Below are positions 47,113 to 55,385 of a DNA stretch of 64,000 bases, piece after piece. The translations under genes and the position numbers were made by a program. Origin of the DNA: Streptomyces microflavus. GTDB taxonomy: Bacteria; Actinomycetota; Actinomycetes; Streptomycetales; Streptomycetaceae. The stretch is taken from assembly GCF_014650075.1 (NCBI RefSeq), contig NZ_BMUG01000007.1:62001-126000 (forward strand), given 5' to 3'. Under the pieces are notes generated by a model. It saw nothing but the letters and a program-made list of their open reading frames with translations. It had not been told where the DNA came from and searched no databases. Numbering within the stretch: position 1 is the first letter of the stretch; each line of letters begins with the position of its first letter.

Positions 47113-49587
47113 GTGCGGGCCCCCGTCACGGACACGGAAGCCAGGGACTCGGAAGCCAGGGACTCGGAAGCCCGGGGCACGGAAGCCAGGGACACGGACG
47201 TCGTCGTCGTGGGTGCGGGCCCCGTCGGGCTGATGCTCGCCGGGGAGCTGCGGCTCGGCGGCGCCGACGTGATCGTGCTGGACCGGCTCGGCGCCCCGAC
47301 GACCGAGTCCCGCGCCTCCACCCTGCACGCCCGCACCATGGAGATCCTCGACCAGCGCGGGCTGCTGGACGGGATCGGAACCCCGCCGGACGAGCCCATG
47401 GGCCACTTCGGCGGCCTCCCGCTGGACCTGCGGCTGCCGGGGCCGTACCCGGGGCAGTGGAAGGTCCCGCAGACCCGTACCGAAGAGGTCCTCGGCGCCT
47501 GGGCCGTCCGGCTCGGCGCCGAGGTGCGGCGCGGCCACCGGGTCACCGGCCTGGAGCAGCACCCGGACCGGGTCACGGTCGAGGCGGCGGGGCCGGAGGG
47601 TGGTGCGCCGGTACGGATCACGGCTCCGTACGTCGTCGGGTGCGACGGCGAGGAGTCCACCGTGCGTCGGCTCACCGCCATCGCGTTCCCCGGGAACGAC
47701 GCCGAACGGGAGCTGATCCGGGCCGACATCGCCGGCATCGACATCCGCGGCCGCCGCTTCGAACGGCTGCCTCGCGGGCTGGCCATCGCGGCCCGTAGGC
47801 CGGACGGCGTCACCCGGGTGATGGTCCACGAGTTCGGCCGTACGCCCCGCGCCGCCGAGGCGTCCTTCGCCGACATCGTGGACGCCTGGCACAACGTCAC
47901 CGGCGAGGACCTGTCGGCCGGAACTCCCTTGTGGGTCAACGCGTTCGGCGATGTCTCCCGGCAGGCCGAGCGCTACCGCCACGGCCGGGTCCTCCTCGCC
48001 GGGGACGCGGCCCACGCCCAGATGCCGATCGGTGGCCAGGCCCTCAACCTGGGCCTCCAGGACGCGGTCAACCTGGGCTGGAAACTGGCGGCGGCGGCCC
48101 GCGGCCGGGCCCCGGCCCGCCTCCTGGACTCGTACCACGAGGAGCGGCACGAGGTGGGCCGCCAGGTCCTCTCCAACATCCGCGCCCAGGCCCGGCTGCT
48201 GCTCGGCGGACCGGAGGTCACGGGCCTGCGCGCGGTGATCGGCGAGCTGCTCCCGTACGAGGCGGTACGGGCCCGGCTGGCCGGGATGGTCAGCGGCCTG
48301 GACATCCGCTACGGCGGGGCGCTGACGGACGCGGGCCGGCCGGGCGGTGGCCCGCACGGGTCGGCGGGGTGGCGGCTGCCGCCGATGACCCTCAACCTCC
48401 GTCCGCCCGTTGCGATCTCGGCGTACGGCTCCGAATCCGAGGGCTCGCCCGTGCATACGGCGGCCCTGCTGCGGGACGCCCGCGGGGTGCTGCTGGTGAC
48501 GGCGGACGAGGAGGAGCGGCGGGAGCTGCTCACGGGGGTGGCCGGACCGTTCGGCCGGAGCGTGGACGCCGTGGCGGTGTTCCGGCCTGCGGGTGATCCG
48601 GGCGGCCCGGAAGGGCTGTTGGACGGCGTGGACGCGGTCCTGGTCCGGCCGGACGGATACGTCGCCTGGGCCGGTACATCGCCGGCGGGCCTCGAAGCGG
48701 CGCTCGCCACCTGGTTCGTACGGGACACCCGGCACAGCGCACCACCCACCGCCCCACCCACCACCTCATCCGCCACCCCACGCACCACCCCACACACCAG
48801 GTCACACATCGTCAGGAGAGAGAACATGGGCAAGCTCACCGGAAAGACGGCGCTGGTCACCGGCGCGAGCCGGGGCATGGGCCGGGCCACCGCCGAGCGG
48901 CTGGCACGGGAAGGGGCGCTCGTCGCCGTCCACTACGCGACCGGCGCGGACGCGGCGGCCGAGACCGTGGAGCGCATCGAGAAGGACGGCGGACGCGCCT
49001 TCGCGGTCCAGGCCGAGCTGGGGGTGCCCGGCGGCGTCCACGAACTCTTCCTCGGGCTCGAAGAGGGCCTGAAGGAGCGCACCGGCTCCACGGAGCTGAA
49101 CATCCTGGTCAACAACGCCGGGGTGATGGGCGGGGTCGCGGCCGAGGACACGACCCCCGAGCAGTTCGACCGCATCTTCGCGGTGAACGCGAAGGCGCCC
49201 TTCTTCATCATCCAGCGGGCGCTGACGAACATCCCCGACGGCGGCCGGATCGTGAACATCTCCTCCGGACTCACCCGGTTCGCCAACCCGGACGAGATCG
49301 CCTACGCGATGAGCAAGGGCGCCGTCGAGATGCTCGCCCTGCACTTCGCCAAGCTGCTGGGCCCGCGCAACATCACCATCAACTCCGTCGCGCCCGGCAT
49401 CACCCGCAACAGCAACCCGGTCTTCGACATCCCGGAAGCCGTCACGGCCATGGCGGGGCTCTCCACCTTCAACCGGGTGGGCGAACCCGAGGACGTCGCC
49501 GACGTCATCGCCTTCCTGGTCTCCGACGACGCCCGCTGGGTCACCGGTTCGTTCGTCGACGCGAGCGGCGGCACCCTGCTCGGCTGA
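47113..49587 (+). CDS. urdM: Fused FAD monooxygenase-SDR reductase (UrdM/PgaM type)
   Basis: 824 residues from GTG at 47113. Residues 1-30 carry an EARDS/EARGT repeat (15-bp DNA units). Residues 30-540 form a PgaE-like flavoprotein with GAGPVGLMLAGELRLGGADV and the second FAD motif GDAAHAQMPIGGQALNLGLQ. A Pro/Thr-rich linker (about 540-571) leads to an SDR domain with TGASRGMGRATAERLA, VNNAGVMGG and YAMSKGAVEMLALHF. PgaM, a well-studied fusion, also has an internal start yielding a separate reductase. Here ATG 48826 with AGGAGAG just before it could do the same. It completes the angucyclinone core together with UrdE. Confidence 0.92.
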   Translation: MRAPVTDTEARDSEARDSEARGTEARDTDVVVVGAGPVGLMLAGELRLGGADVIVLDRLGAPTTESRASTLHARTMEILDQRGLLDGIGTPPDEPMGHFGGLPLDLRLPGPYPGQWKVPQTRTEEVLGAWAVRLGAEVRRGHRVTGLEQHPDRVTVEAAGPEGGAPVRITAPYVVGCDGEESTVRRLTAIAFPGNDAERELIRADIAGIDIRGRRFERLPRGLAIAARRPDGVTRVMVHEFGRTPRAAEASFADIVDAWHNVTGEDLSAGTPLWVNAFGDVSRQAERYRHGRVLLAGDAAHAQMPIGGQALNLGLQDAVNLGWKLAAAARGRAPARLLDSYHEERHEVGRQVLSNIRAQARLLLGGPEVTGLRAVIGELLPYEAVRARLAGMVSGLDIRYGGALTDAGRPGGGPHGSAGWRLPPMTLNLRPPVAISAYGSESEGSPVHTAALLRDARGVLLVTADEEERRELLTGVAGPFGRSVDAVAVFRPAGDPGGPEGLLDGVDAVLVRPDGYVAWAGTSPAGLEAALATWFVRDTRHSAPPTAPPTTSSATPRTTPHTRSHIVRRENMGKLTGKTALVTGASRGMGRATAERLAREGALVAVHYATGADAAAETVERIEKDGGRAFAVQAELGVPGGVHELFLGLEEGLKERTGSTELNILVNNAGVMGGVAAEDTTPEQFDRIFAVNAKAPFFIIQRALTNIPDGGRIVNISSGLTRFANPDEIAYAMSKGAVEMLALHFAKLLGPRNITINSVAPGITRNSNPVFDIPEAVTAMAGLSTFNRVGEPEDVADVIAFLVSDDARWVTGSFVDASGGTLLG
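47131..47199 (+). repeat. 15-bp in-frame repeats at the urdM N-terminus
   Basis: GACACGGAAGCCAGG and variants occur at 47131, 47146, 47161 and 47176, and a partial unit follows. They encode DTEAR, DSEAR, DSEAR and GTEAR. Orthologous PgaM/UrdM proteins, as far as I recall, begin directly at the flavoprotein domain, so this is an added tail. Confidence 0.85.
48826..49587 (+). CDS. Internal start for the stand-alone SDR reductase domain of urdM
   Basis: 253 residues beginning MGKLTGKTALVTGASRGMGR, in the same frame as the fusion. AGGAGAG lies 5-11 bp upstream of the ATG at 48826 and is better than most starts in this operon. The known PgaM fusion of a related cluster is expressed together with such a separate reductase. 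Both fused and separate forms are therefore expected here; only protein-level data can settle their ratio. Confidence 0.7.
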   Translation: MGKLTGKTALVTGASRGMGRATAERLAREGALVAVHYATGADAAAETVERIEKDGGRAFAVQAELGVPGGVHELFLGLEEGLKERTGSTELNILVNNAGVMGGVAAEDTTPEQFDRIFAVNAKAPFFIIQRALTNIPDGGRIVNISSGLTRFANPDEIAYAMSKGAVEMLALHFAKLLGPRNITINSVAPGITRNSNPVFDIPEAVTAMAGLSTFNRVGEPEDVADVIAFLVSDDARWVTGSFVDASGGTLLG

Positions 49588-49655
49588 CCCCCACCGCCCC
49601 CTCTGCCCGCCCTTTCCCGTCTCCGCCTCTGCCGACCCGCAGGAGCCGCCGGATC

Positions 49656-51302
49656 ATGACCAGCTCTCCCCTCCTCCCTTCGCACACCGCACCCGCTCCG
49701 GCGCACGCCCGGTGGAGCCCCCGGATGTGGGGGCTGCTGGTCGTGCTCGCCGGCAACATGCTCATCGACGCGCTCGAAGTGTCCGTGGCGCTCGTGGCGC
49801 TGCCCGCGATCGGCACGGACCTCGGTGCGCCCCTCACCACGATGCAGTGGACCATCACCGGATTCGCCGTCGGTTTCGGCGGCCTGATGCTGTTCGGCGC
49901 CCGTGCCGTGGCGCTGCTGGGGCGGCGCCGGGTCTACCTCGCCGCCCTCGTCGGCTTCGCCGCCGCCTCACTGGTCGGCGCCCTCGCCGAGGACCCCTCG
50001 CTCCTCACCGCCACCCGGGTGGTGAAGGGCTTCTGCGCGGCGCTGACCGCCCCCACCGGACTCGCGATCATCGCGACGGCCTTCCCCGAGGGCCCGCAGC
50101 GGAACCGGGCCCTCTCCGTGTACACCCTCTTCGGTGCCGGAGGATTCACGGCAGGACTTCTGCTCTCCGGCTGGCTGACCGGCTTCAGCTGGCGGCTGAC
50201 CTTCGCCTTCCCGGCCCCGGCGGTCCTGGTGCTGTTCGTCCTGGGGCTGCGGCTGATCCCGGGGGCGGGGGAGGAGAACGGAGGGGGGCCGCCACCGGGC
50301 ACCACGGACGGGGATCGGGTCGGCCGGCCGCCCGGCACCACGGCCGGCGATCGGACGGGCGGGCCACCGGGCACCACGGCCGGGGGCCGGGCGGGCCGAC
50401 CGCCCGGCACCATGACCGGCGACCGGGTCGGCCGGCCGCCCGGCCCCCCGGCCGGCAACCGAGCGGGCCGCCCACCCCGCCCACCCCTCCGCCGTTACGG
50501 CTTCGCGAGCGCGGCCGCGTTCCTGGCCGGCCTGCTCGCCCTGGTCCAGGGCATCACCTCCGTACCCGCGCACGGCTGGGCCGACCTCCGCTCGACCGGG
50601 CTGCTGGCCCTGGCCGCAGGCCTGCTCGCCCTCTTCGTCGCCCTGGAACGCGCCTCCGCCCACCCACTCATCCGCTTCGAAGCCCTCCGCAGCCGCGCGA
50701 TGATCCGCTCGGCGCTGGGCGCGGCCTGCCTCAACGGCTCCTATCTGGGGCTGCTGTTCGTCCTGACCCACCAGCTCCAGAGCCTGGCGGGCTGGTCCCC
50801 GCTGCGGACCGCGGCCGCCTTTCTGCCGGCCGCCGCGCCCCTCGTGGTGACCGCGCTGTTCTCCGGTCGGATCGTCGCCCGCTTCGGCGCACCGCGTCTG
50901 ATCGCCGCCGGGGCGCTCCTCCCGTTCGCCGGGTACCTGCTGCTCCTGCGCACGCCCTGGCCACCGGCGTACGCCACCGGAATCCTGCCCACGATGCTGC
51001 TGGTGGGAGCCGGGTTCGTGCTTTCCTTCGCCGCGCTGAACAGCCAGGCGACCTCTCAACTCCCGCCCGCCGAAAGGGGCGCGGGCAGCGGCCTCTACCA
51101 GACAGCCGTGCAGGTGGGCGCCGCGCTCTCGGTGGCCCTCGTGGCCGCGCTGCTCACCGGGTCCGCGCCACCGGCGGGGGCGGACCCTGCCGAGTTCGCC
51201 GAGGCCTGCCGCCCGGCGCTGACCCTGGTCGCCGCGGTCGGCGGCCTCGGCCTGCTCACCGCCCTCACCGGCCTGCGCTCCCGGCGTACGGGACCGCCCT
51301 GA
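49656..51302 (+). CDS. DHA2-type MFS exporter with repeat-filled central loop
   Basis: 548 residues, ATG at 49656 after GGAGCCG. Helix 1 has LLVVLAGNMLIDALEVSVAL. The pump core has 14 helices, but the loop after about residue 205 contains five tandem 12-residue units (PPGTTAGDRTGG-like), encoded by exact 36-bp units. Its place between urdM and the PPTase makes it the likely exporter of the pathway product. The remaining motifs (GRRRVYLAALVGFAAASLVG) fit the family. The loop is on the cytoplasmic side, so a folding effect is possible but not certain. Confidence 0.88.
   Translation: MTSSPLLPSHTAPAPAHARWSPRMWGLLVVLAGNMLIDALEVSVALVALPAIGTDLGAPLTTMQWTITGFAVGFGGLMLFGARAVALLGRRRVYLAALVGFAAASLVGALAEDPSLLTATRVVKGFCAALTAPTGLAIIATAFPEGPQRNRALSVYTLFGAGGFTAGLLLSGWLTGFSWRLTFAFPAPAVLVLFVLGLRLIPGAGEENGGGPPPGTTDGDRVGRPPGTTAGDRTGGPPGTTAGGRAGRPPGTMTGDRVGRPPGPPAGNRAGRPPRPPLRRYGFASAAAFLAGLLALVQGITSVPAHGWADLRSTGLLALAAGLLALFVALERASAHPLIRFEALRSRAMIRSALGAACLNGSYLGLLFVLTHQLQSLAGWSPLRTAAAFLPAAAPLVVTALFSGRIVARFGAPRLIAAGALLPFAGYLLLLRTPWPPAYATGILPTMLLVGAGFVLSFAALNSQATSQLPPAERGAGSGLYQTAVQVGAALSVALVAALLTGSAPPAGADPAEFAEACRPALTLVAAVGGLGLLTALTGLRSRRTGPP
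50286..50476 (+). repeat. 36-bp exact-period minisatellite within the MFS loop
   Basis: Five full units at 50286, 50322, 50358, 50394 and 50430, plus a partial sixth, each begin GGCCGxCCxCCCGGCACCAC or a close variant. The period of 36 keeps the frame. No protein function is known for the loop. Confidence 0.9.
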
Positions 51303-51371
51303 CCGGCCGCGGGGAGCGCGGGCCCGCCGCACGTACGCCCCCGCCCCGGCCCTCGGACCCCAGGGACACCC

Positions 51372-52373
51372 ATGGACACCGCGCCCGCCCCCGACCCTGT
51401 CCCCACCCGTCCCGCCCCCGGTCACGTGGACGTCTGGCTCGTACGCCCGCCGCTCCCCGGCCGTCCGCCCGCAGACCACCACACTCCCTGGCCCTCCGGC
51501 CCCAGCCACGCCCCCTGGCCCTCCGGCCCCAGCCACGCCCCCCGGCCCCCCGGACTCGGCACCGCCTCCCAGCCCCCCGGACTCAGCGCCGCCGAGCTCC
51601 GGCGCGCGGCCTCCTTCGCGCGTCCGGCCGACCGGGCCGCCTACGCGACCGCGCACACGGCGCTGCGGCAGCTGCTGGGCCGCTACCTCGACCGGCCGCC
51701 CGGCGCCCTCACGTTCGTACGGGAGCCCTGTCCCGGCTGCGCGGGGCCGCACGGCCGCCCCGCCGTGGTCCAGGCCGGCGGCGGACCGCCCCTGCACTTC
51801 TCCCTGGCTCACAGCCGGGGGCTGATCGCCGTCGCGGTCGCCCCGCGCGTGATCGGGGTCGACGTGGAGCGGCTGCCGTCCCCGGAGACCGTCGAGGCGT
51901 GCGCCCGCGCACTGCACCCCGGGGAGCAGGCGGAGCTGGCGGCCGCGCCGCCGGGCGAGCGCCGGGCGCACTTCGGCCGGCTGTGGACCCGGAAGGAGGC
52001 GTACCTCAAGGCCCTGGGCACCGGCCTGTCCCGCCACCCGCGCACCGACTACCTGGGCTCCGACCTCAGCCGCAGGCCCGCCCGCTGGGCGGTCCTGGAC
52101 CTGCCCGCCGGGCCGGAGCACGCGGCGGCGATCGCGGTGCCCGGCGACCGCCCGGACCACATCACCGTCCGGTGGCTGCCCGCCGGACTCCCGTACGGCG
52201 AAGACGCCCCGTACGGCGAAGACGCCCCGTACGGCGAAGACGCCCCGTACGGGGAAGACGCCCCGTACGGCGAAGAGGCCCCGTACGGCGAAGACGCCCC
52301 GGGTGCGAACCCCGGCGGCACGATCACCCGAAGCCCACGTTCCGGCAGCACGATCACCCGAAGCTCACGTTGA
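51372..52373 (+). CDS. Sfp-type 4'-phosphopantetheinyl transferase with repeat tails
   Basis: 333 residues. The Sfp signatures are HFSLAHSRGL, VIGVDVERLPS (Mg-binding GVDVE) and LWTRKEAYLKALGTG. The first 70 residues are Pro-rich with a duplicated WPSGPSHAP. The C-terminus is an array of YGEDAP units (six, 18 bp each, 52191-52298) followed by a 27-bp duplication that ends at the stop. It activates the ACP; JadM in jadomycin is the analogous enzyme. The repeat tails are dispensable-looking additions to an otherwise normal PPTase. Confidence 0.92.
   Translation: MDTAPAPDPVPTRPAPGHVDVWLVRPPLPGRPPADHHTPWPSGPSHAPWPSGPSHAPRPPGLGTASQPPGLSAAELRRAASFARPADRAAYATAHTALRQLLGRYLDRPPGALTFVREPCPGCAGPHGRPAVVQAGGGPPLHFSLAHSRGLIAVAVAPRVIGVDVERLPSPETVEACARALHPGEQAELAAAPPGERRAHFGRLWTRKEAYLKALGTGLSRHPRTDYLGSDLSRRPARWAVLDLPAGPEHAAAIAVPGDRPDHITVRWLPAGLPYGEDAPYGEDAPYGEDAPYGEDAPYGEEAPYGEDAPGANPGGTITRSPRSGSTITRSSR
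52191..52298 (+). repeat. Six exact 18-bp repeats encoding YGEDAP at the PPTase C-terminus
   Basis: CCGTACGGCGAAGACGCC is repeated at 52191, 52209, 52227, 52245 (one G change), 52263 (one change giving Glu) and 52281. This is followed by an approximate 27-bp duplication around CACGATCACCCGAAGC at 52322-52366 that ends at the stop. Confidence 0.95.
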
Positions 52374-52386
52374 GGAGCGTGCACCC

Positions 52387-54030
52387 ATGTCGACCGACGA
52401 GAAGACCACCCCCGAGACCACTGCCCCCCAGACCGCCACCTCCCAGGCCACCGCCCCCCGTCCGCCCGCACGTGGCCACTGGACGGCCATGGAGCGCCTG
52501 GAGGAGCTCGGCCTGATCAAGGAGGAGGTCAGGAAGGGCCCCGATCCGCTGGCCACCGAGCGCCAGCACGCCAAGGGCAAACTGACCGCCCGCGAACGTA
52601 TCGACCTGCTCCTCGACGAGGGCACGTTCAACGAGGTCGAGCCGTTGCGCAGACACCGGGCCACCGGCTTCGGCCTGGAGGACAAGCGCCCCTACACGGA
52701 CGGGGTCATCACCGGCTGGGGCACGGTCCACGGGCGGACCGTCTTCCTGTACGCACACGACTTCCGGATCTTCGGAGGGGCACTGGGCGAGGCGCACGCG
52801 GCCAAGATCCACAAGATCATGGACATGGCCCTGGCCGCCGGGGCCCCGCTGGTCTCGCTCAACGACGGTGCGGGCGCCCGGATCCAGGAGGGCGTCTCCG
52901 CGCTCGCCGGGTACGGCGGCATCTTCCTCCGCAACACCAAGGCGTCCGGCGTGATCCCGCAGATATCGGTCATGCTCGGCCCGTGCGCGGGCGGCGCCGC
53001 CTACTCGCCGGCGCTGACCGACTTCGTCTTCATGGTGCGCGGGATCTCGCAGATGTTCATCACGGGACCGGACGTCGTGCGGTCCGTGACGGGCGAGGAG
53101 ATCACCCAGAACGGGCTGGGCGGAGCCGATGTCCACGCGTCGGCCTCCGGCGTGGCGCACTTCGCGTACGACGACGTCCGCGCCTGCATGGAGGACGTCC
53201 GCCATCTGCTGTCGCTGCTGCCCGCCAACAACCGGGACCTGCCCCCGGCCGGACCGACGACCGACCCGGCGGACCGGCTCACCGACCGGCTGCTTGAGCT
53301 GGTGCCCGACGATCCGCAGCGGGTCTACGACATCCGGACCGTGATCGAGGAACTCGTCGACGACGGCGACTACTTCGAGGTGCACCCGGCCTGGGCCACC
53401 AACATCGTCTGCGCCCTGTCCCGGATGGGCGGCGAGGTCGTGGGGATCGTCGCGAACCAGCCCATCTCCTCGGCGGGCGTGCTCGACATCAACGCCTCCG
53501 AGAAGGCGGCGCGGTTCGTGCAGTTCTGCGACGCGTTCAACATCCCCCTGGTCACGCTGGTCGACGTGCCGGGCTTCCTGCCGGGCGTGGACCAGGAGCA
53601 CAACGGGATCATCCGGCGGGGCGCCAAGCTGCTCTACGCGTACTGCAACGCCACCGTCCCCCGGATCTCCCTGGTCCTGCGCAAGGCGTACGGGGGCGCG
53701 TACATCGTCATGGACTCCCGTTCCATCGGCACCGACCTCGCGCTCGCCTGGCCCTCGAACGAGATCGCCGTCATGGGCGCGGAGGGCGCGGCCAACGTCA
53801 TCTTCCGCCGCGAGATCAACGCCGCCGACGACCCGGAGGCGGTGCGCCAGCAGAAGATCAAGGAGTACCAGGTCGAGCTGATGCACCCCTACTACGCGGC
53901 CGAACGCGGGCTGGTGGACGACGTGATCGACCCGCGCCAGACCCGGCGGATCATCATCCGGTCGCTGGCGATGCTGCGCCACAAACACGCCGACCTGCCG
54001 TCGCGCAAGCACGGCAACCCGCCGCAGTGA
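52387..54030 (+). CDS. Acyl-CoA carboxylase beta (carboxyltransferase) subunit, AccB-like
   Basis: 547 residues from the ATG at 52387; TGAGGAG at the PPTase stop supplies the ribosome site. The first 30 residues are a Thr/Pro-rich extension. Carboxyltransferase motifs include LNDGAGARIQEGVSALAGYG, GPCAGGAAYSPALTDFVFMV and VPGFLPGVDQEHNGIIRRGA. The substrate-selecting site in S. coelicolor carboxylases (Asp in PccB, Ile in AccB, by recall) reads GGAYIVMDSRSIG here, the AccB type that accepts acetyl-CoA. Together with the alpha subunit it makes malonyl-CoA. It overlaps the epsilon gene by GTGA. Confidence 0.93.
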   Translation: MSTDEKTTPETTAPQTATSQATAPRPPARGHWTAMERLEELGLIKEEVRKGPDPLATERQHAKGKLTARERIDLLLDEGTFNEVEPLRRHRATGFGLEDKRPYTDGVITGWGTVHGRTVFLYAHDFRIFGGALGEAHAAKIHKIMDMALAAGAPLVSLNDGAGARIQEGVSALAGYGGIFLRNTKASGVIPQISVMLGPCAGGAAYSPALTDFVFMVRGISQMFITGPDVVRSVTGEEITQNGLGGADVHASASGVAHFAYDDVRACMEDVRHLLSLLPANNRDLPPAGPTTDPADRLTDRLLELVPDDPQRVYDIRTVIEELVDDGDYFEVHPAWATNIVCALSRMGGEVVGIVANQPISSAGVLDINASEKAARFVQFCDAFNIPLVTLVDVPGFLPGVDQEHNGIIRRGAKLLYAYCNATVPRISLVLRKAYGGAYIVMDSRSIGTDLALAWPSNEIAVMGAEGAANVIFRREINAADDPEAVRQQKIKEYQVELMHPYYAAERGLVDDVIDPRQTRRIIIRSLAMLRHKHADLPSRKHGNPPQ

Positions 54031-54144
54031 CCGCGAACGGCGGGGAGACCGCCAAAGCGACCGCACCCGGCGTAGGGACGGCCACAGTGATCGTGCCCGG
54101 CGTGGAGACCGCCACAGTGTCCGTGCCCGGCGTGGAGACCGCCA
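54025..54144 (+). repeat. Four 30-bp repeats spanning the carboxylase beta stop and epsilon start
   Basis: Units at 54025, 54055, 54085 and 54115 are each exactly 30 bp, beginning CAGTGA or a one-base variant and ending GAGACCGCCA. The first unit contains the beta TGA and the epsilon GTG. The array encodes the epsilon N-terminus. The same unit length as the double-MarR repeat may be chance. Confidence 0.95.
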
Positions 54145-54350
54145 CCACCTTCCGGATCGTGCGGGGGCAGCCCAACGCGGCCGACCTCGCCGCCCTGACC
54201 GCGGTACTGCTGAGCCGGATCGCGGCGGCGGAGCCGTACGGGGACGACTGCGCGGGCCCCTCGCGCACGGCCGGCTGGCGGCGCCCGGAGCGGGCGGCCC
54301 CGCACCGGGACCCGCGCGGCTGGCGGGCGTCGGGGAGCGGTACGGGCTGA
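54027..54350 (+). CDS. Acyl-CoA carboxylase epsilon subunit with repeat N-terminus
   Basis: 107 residues from the GTG overlapping the beta stop. The first 40 residues come from the 30-bp repeats (GVGTATVIVPGVETATVSVP). The epsilon core reads FRIVRGQPNAADLAALTAVL, and the C-terminus has the Trp/Arg-rich end (AGWRRPERAAPHRDPRGWRA) typical of actinobacterial epsilon subunits, which stabilise the alpha-beta complex. The presence of a full alpha/beta/epsilon set inside a biosynthetic block is notable. Confidence 0.85.
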   Translation: MTANGGETAKATAPGVGTATVIVPGVETATVSVPGVETATTFRIVRGQPNAADLAALTAVLLSRIAAAEPYGDDCAGPSRTAGWRRPERAAPHRDPRGWRASGSGTG

Positions 54351-54407
54351 GCCGCCCCGACATAGGGGACTCGCCCCCCAACACCCCTCTGTGCGAAAGG
54401 AGTTCCG

Positions 54408-55385
54408 ATGCCCCAGCTGTCGCCGACCGCCCCCGCGCCCACCATGGCCAGTGCCTCCCCCACCCCCGTACCGCAGATCCGCGCGATCACCCTGCACGCC
54501 GCCGGCCTCACCCTGTCCGCCCTGCTCGCCGAGCCGGTGGACGCGGCGCCGCGTGCGGTCCTGGTCGCCCTGCACGGGGGAGGCATGCGCGCCGGCTACT
54601 TCGACAGCCGGGCCCGCCCCGGTCTCTCGCTCCTCGCCCTGGGGGCCCAGCTCGGCTACACCGTGCTCGCCGTCGACCGGCCCGGTTACGGACTCTCCGC
54701 CGCACGGCTGCCCCGGGGCCTGGCCCTGGAGGACTCGGCACCGGTACTGCGGGCCGCGCTGGCCGACTTCTCGGCGCGGTACGCCACCGGGGCCGGGCTG
54801 TTCCTCGTCGCCCACAGCTACGGCGGCAAGCTCGCGCTGGCAGCCGCCGACGCATCGGGTGGCCCGTCCGGTGACGCGGTCGCCGACGCCTTCGGTGACG
54901 CACTGATCGGCCTGGACATCTCCGGGCTCGGCAACCGCCTCGCCGTCGCCCCGCACCAACTCCCCGGCCCCGGAGGTCAGGGCGAGTGGCGCAAGCACTG
55001 GGGCGCCCTGCGTCTCTACCCGCCGGACGCCTTCCGGCTGGGGCAGGCGCTCCTCTCCCCGGTCCCGGAGATCGAGGCGGCGCAGGGCCCGTCGTGGCCG
55101 GAGCGGTATCCGGAGCTCGCCGCACGGGTACGGGTCCCCGTCCGGTTCACGTTCGCCGAGCAGGAGCAGTGGTGGCGGCACGACGAGGAGGCGGTGGCGG
55201 AGCTGACCCGGCCCTTCGCGTCGGCCCCGGTACGCGTCGACCACCAGCCCGACGCGGGCCACAACATCAGCCTCGGCTGGGCGGCCCGCACGTACCACCT
55301 GCGGGTCTGCGGATTCCTGGAGGAGTGCCTCCTCGCACGCGACGCGGCTCTCCCGCAGCGTCGGCCTGTCGGGGCGGCCTTATGA
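54408..55385 (+). CDS. Alpha/beta hydrolase ending in a TTA codon
   Basis: 325 residues from the ATG at 54408 (AAGGAG upstream). The nucleophile elbow is VAHSYGGKLAL, and the His is in DAGHNISLGW; the oxyanion region is VALHGGGMRAGYF. The final sense codon before TGA is TTA, rare in Streptomyces and bldA-dependent. The stop overlaps the next start by ATGA. It could hydrolyse an ester, lactone or epoxide in the pathway or act in resistance, and the substrate is not visible. Confidence 0.85.
   Translation: MPQLSPTAPAPTMASASPTPVPQIRAITLHAAGLTLSALLAEPVDAAPRAVLVALHGGGMRAGYFDSRARPGLSLLALGAQLGYTVLAVDRPGYGLSAARLPRGLALEDSAPVLRAALADFSARYATGAGLFLVAHSYGGKLALAAADASGGPSGDAVADAFGDALIGLDISGLGNRLAVAPHQLPGPGGQGEWRKHWGALRLYPPDAFRLGQALLSPVPEIEAAQGPSWPERYPELAARVRVPVRFTFAEQEQWWRHDEEAVAELTRPFASAPVRVDHQPDAGHNISLGWAARTYHLRVCGFLEECLLARDAALPQRRPVGAAL

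Noticed and set aside
49712..52516. 934-codon plus-strand frame crossing MFS and PPTase genes
   Set aside because: It is the alternate reading frame of two recognisable genes and encodes Arg/Pro-rich nonsense.
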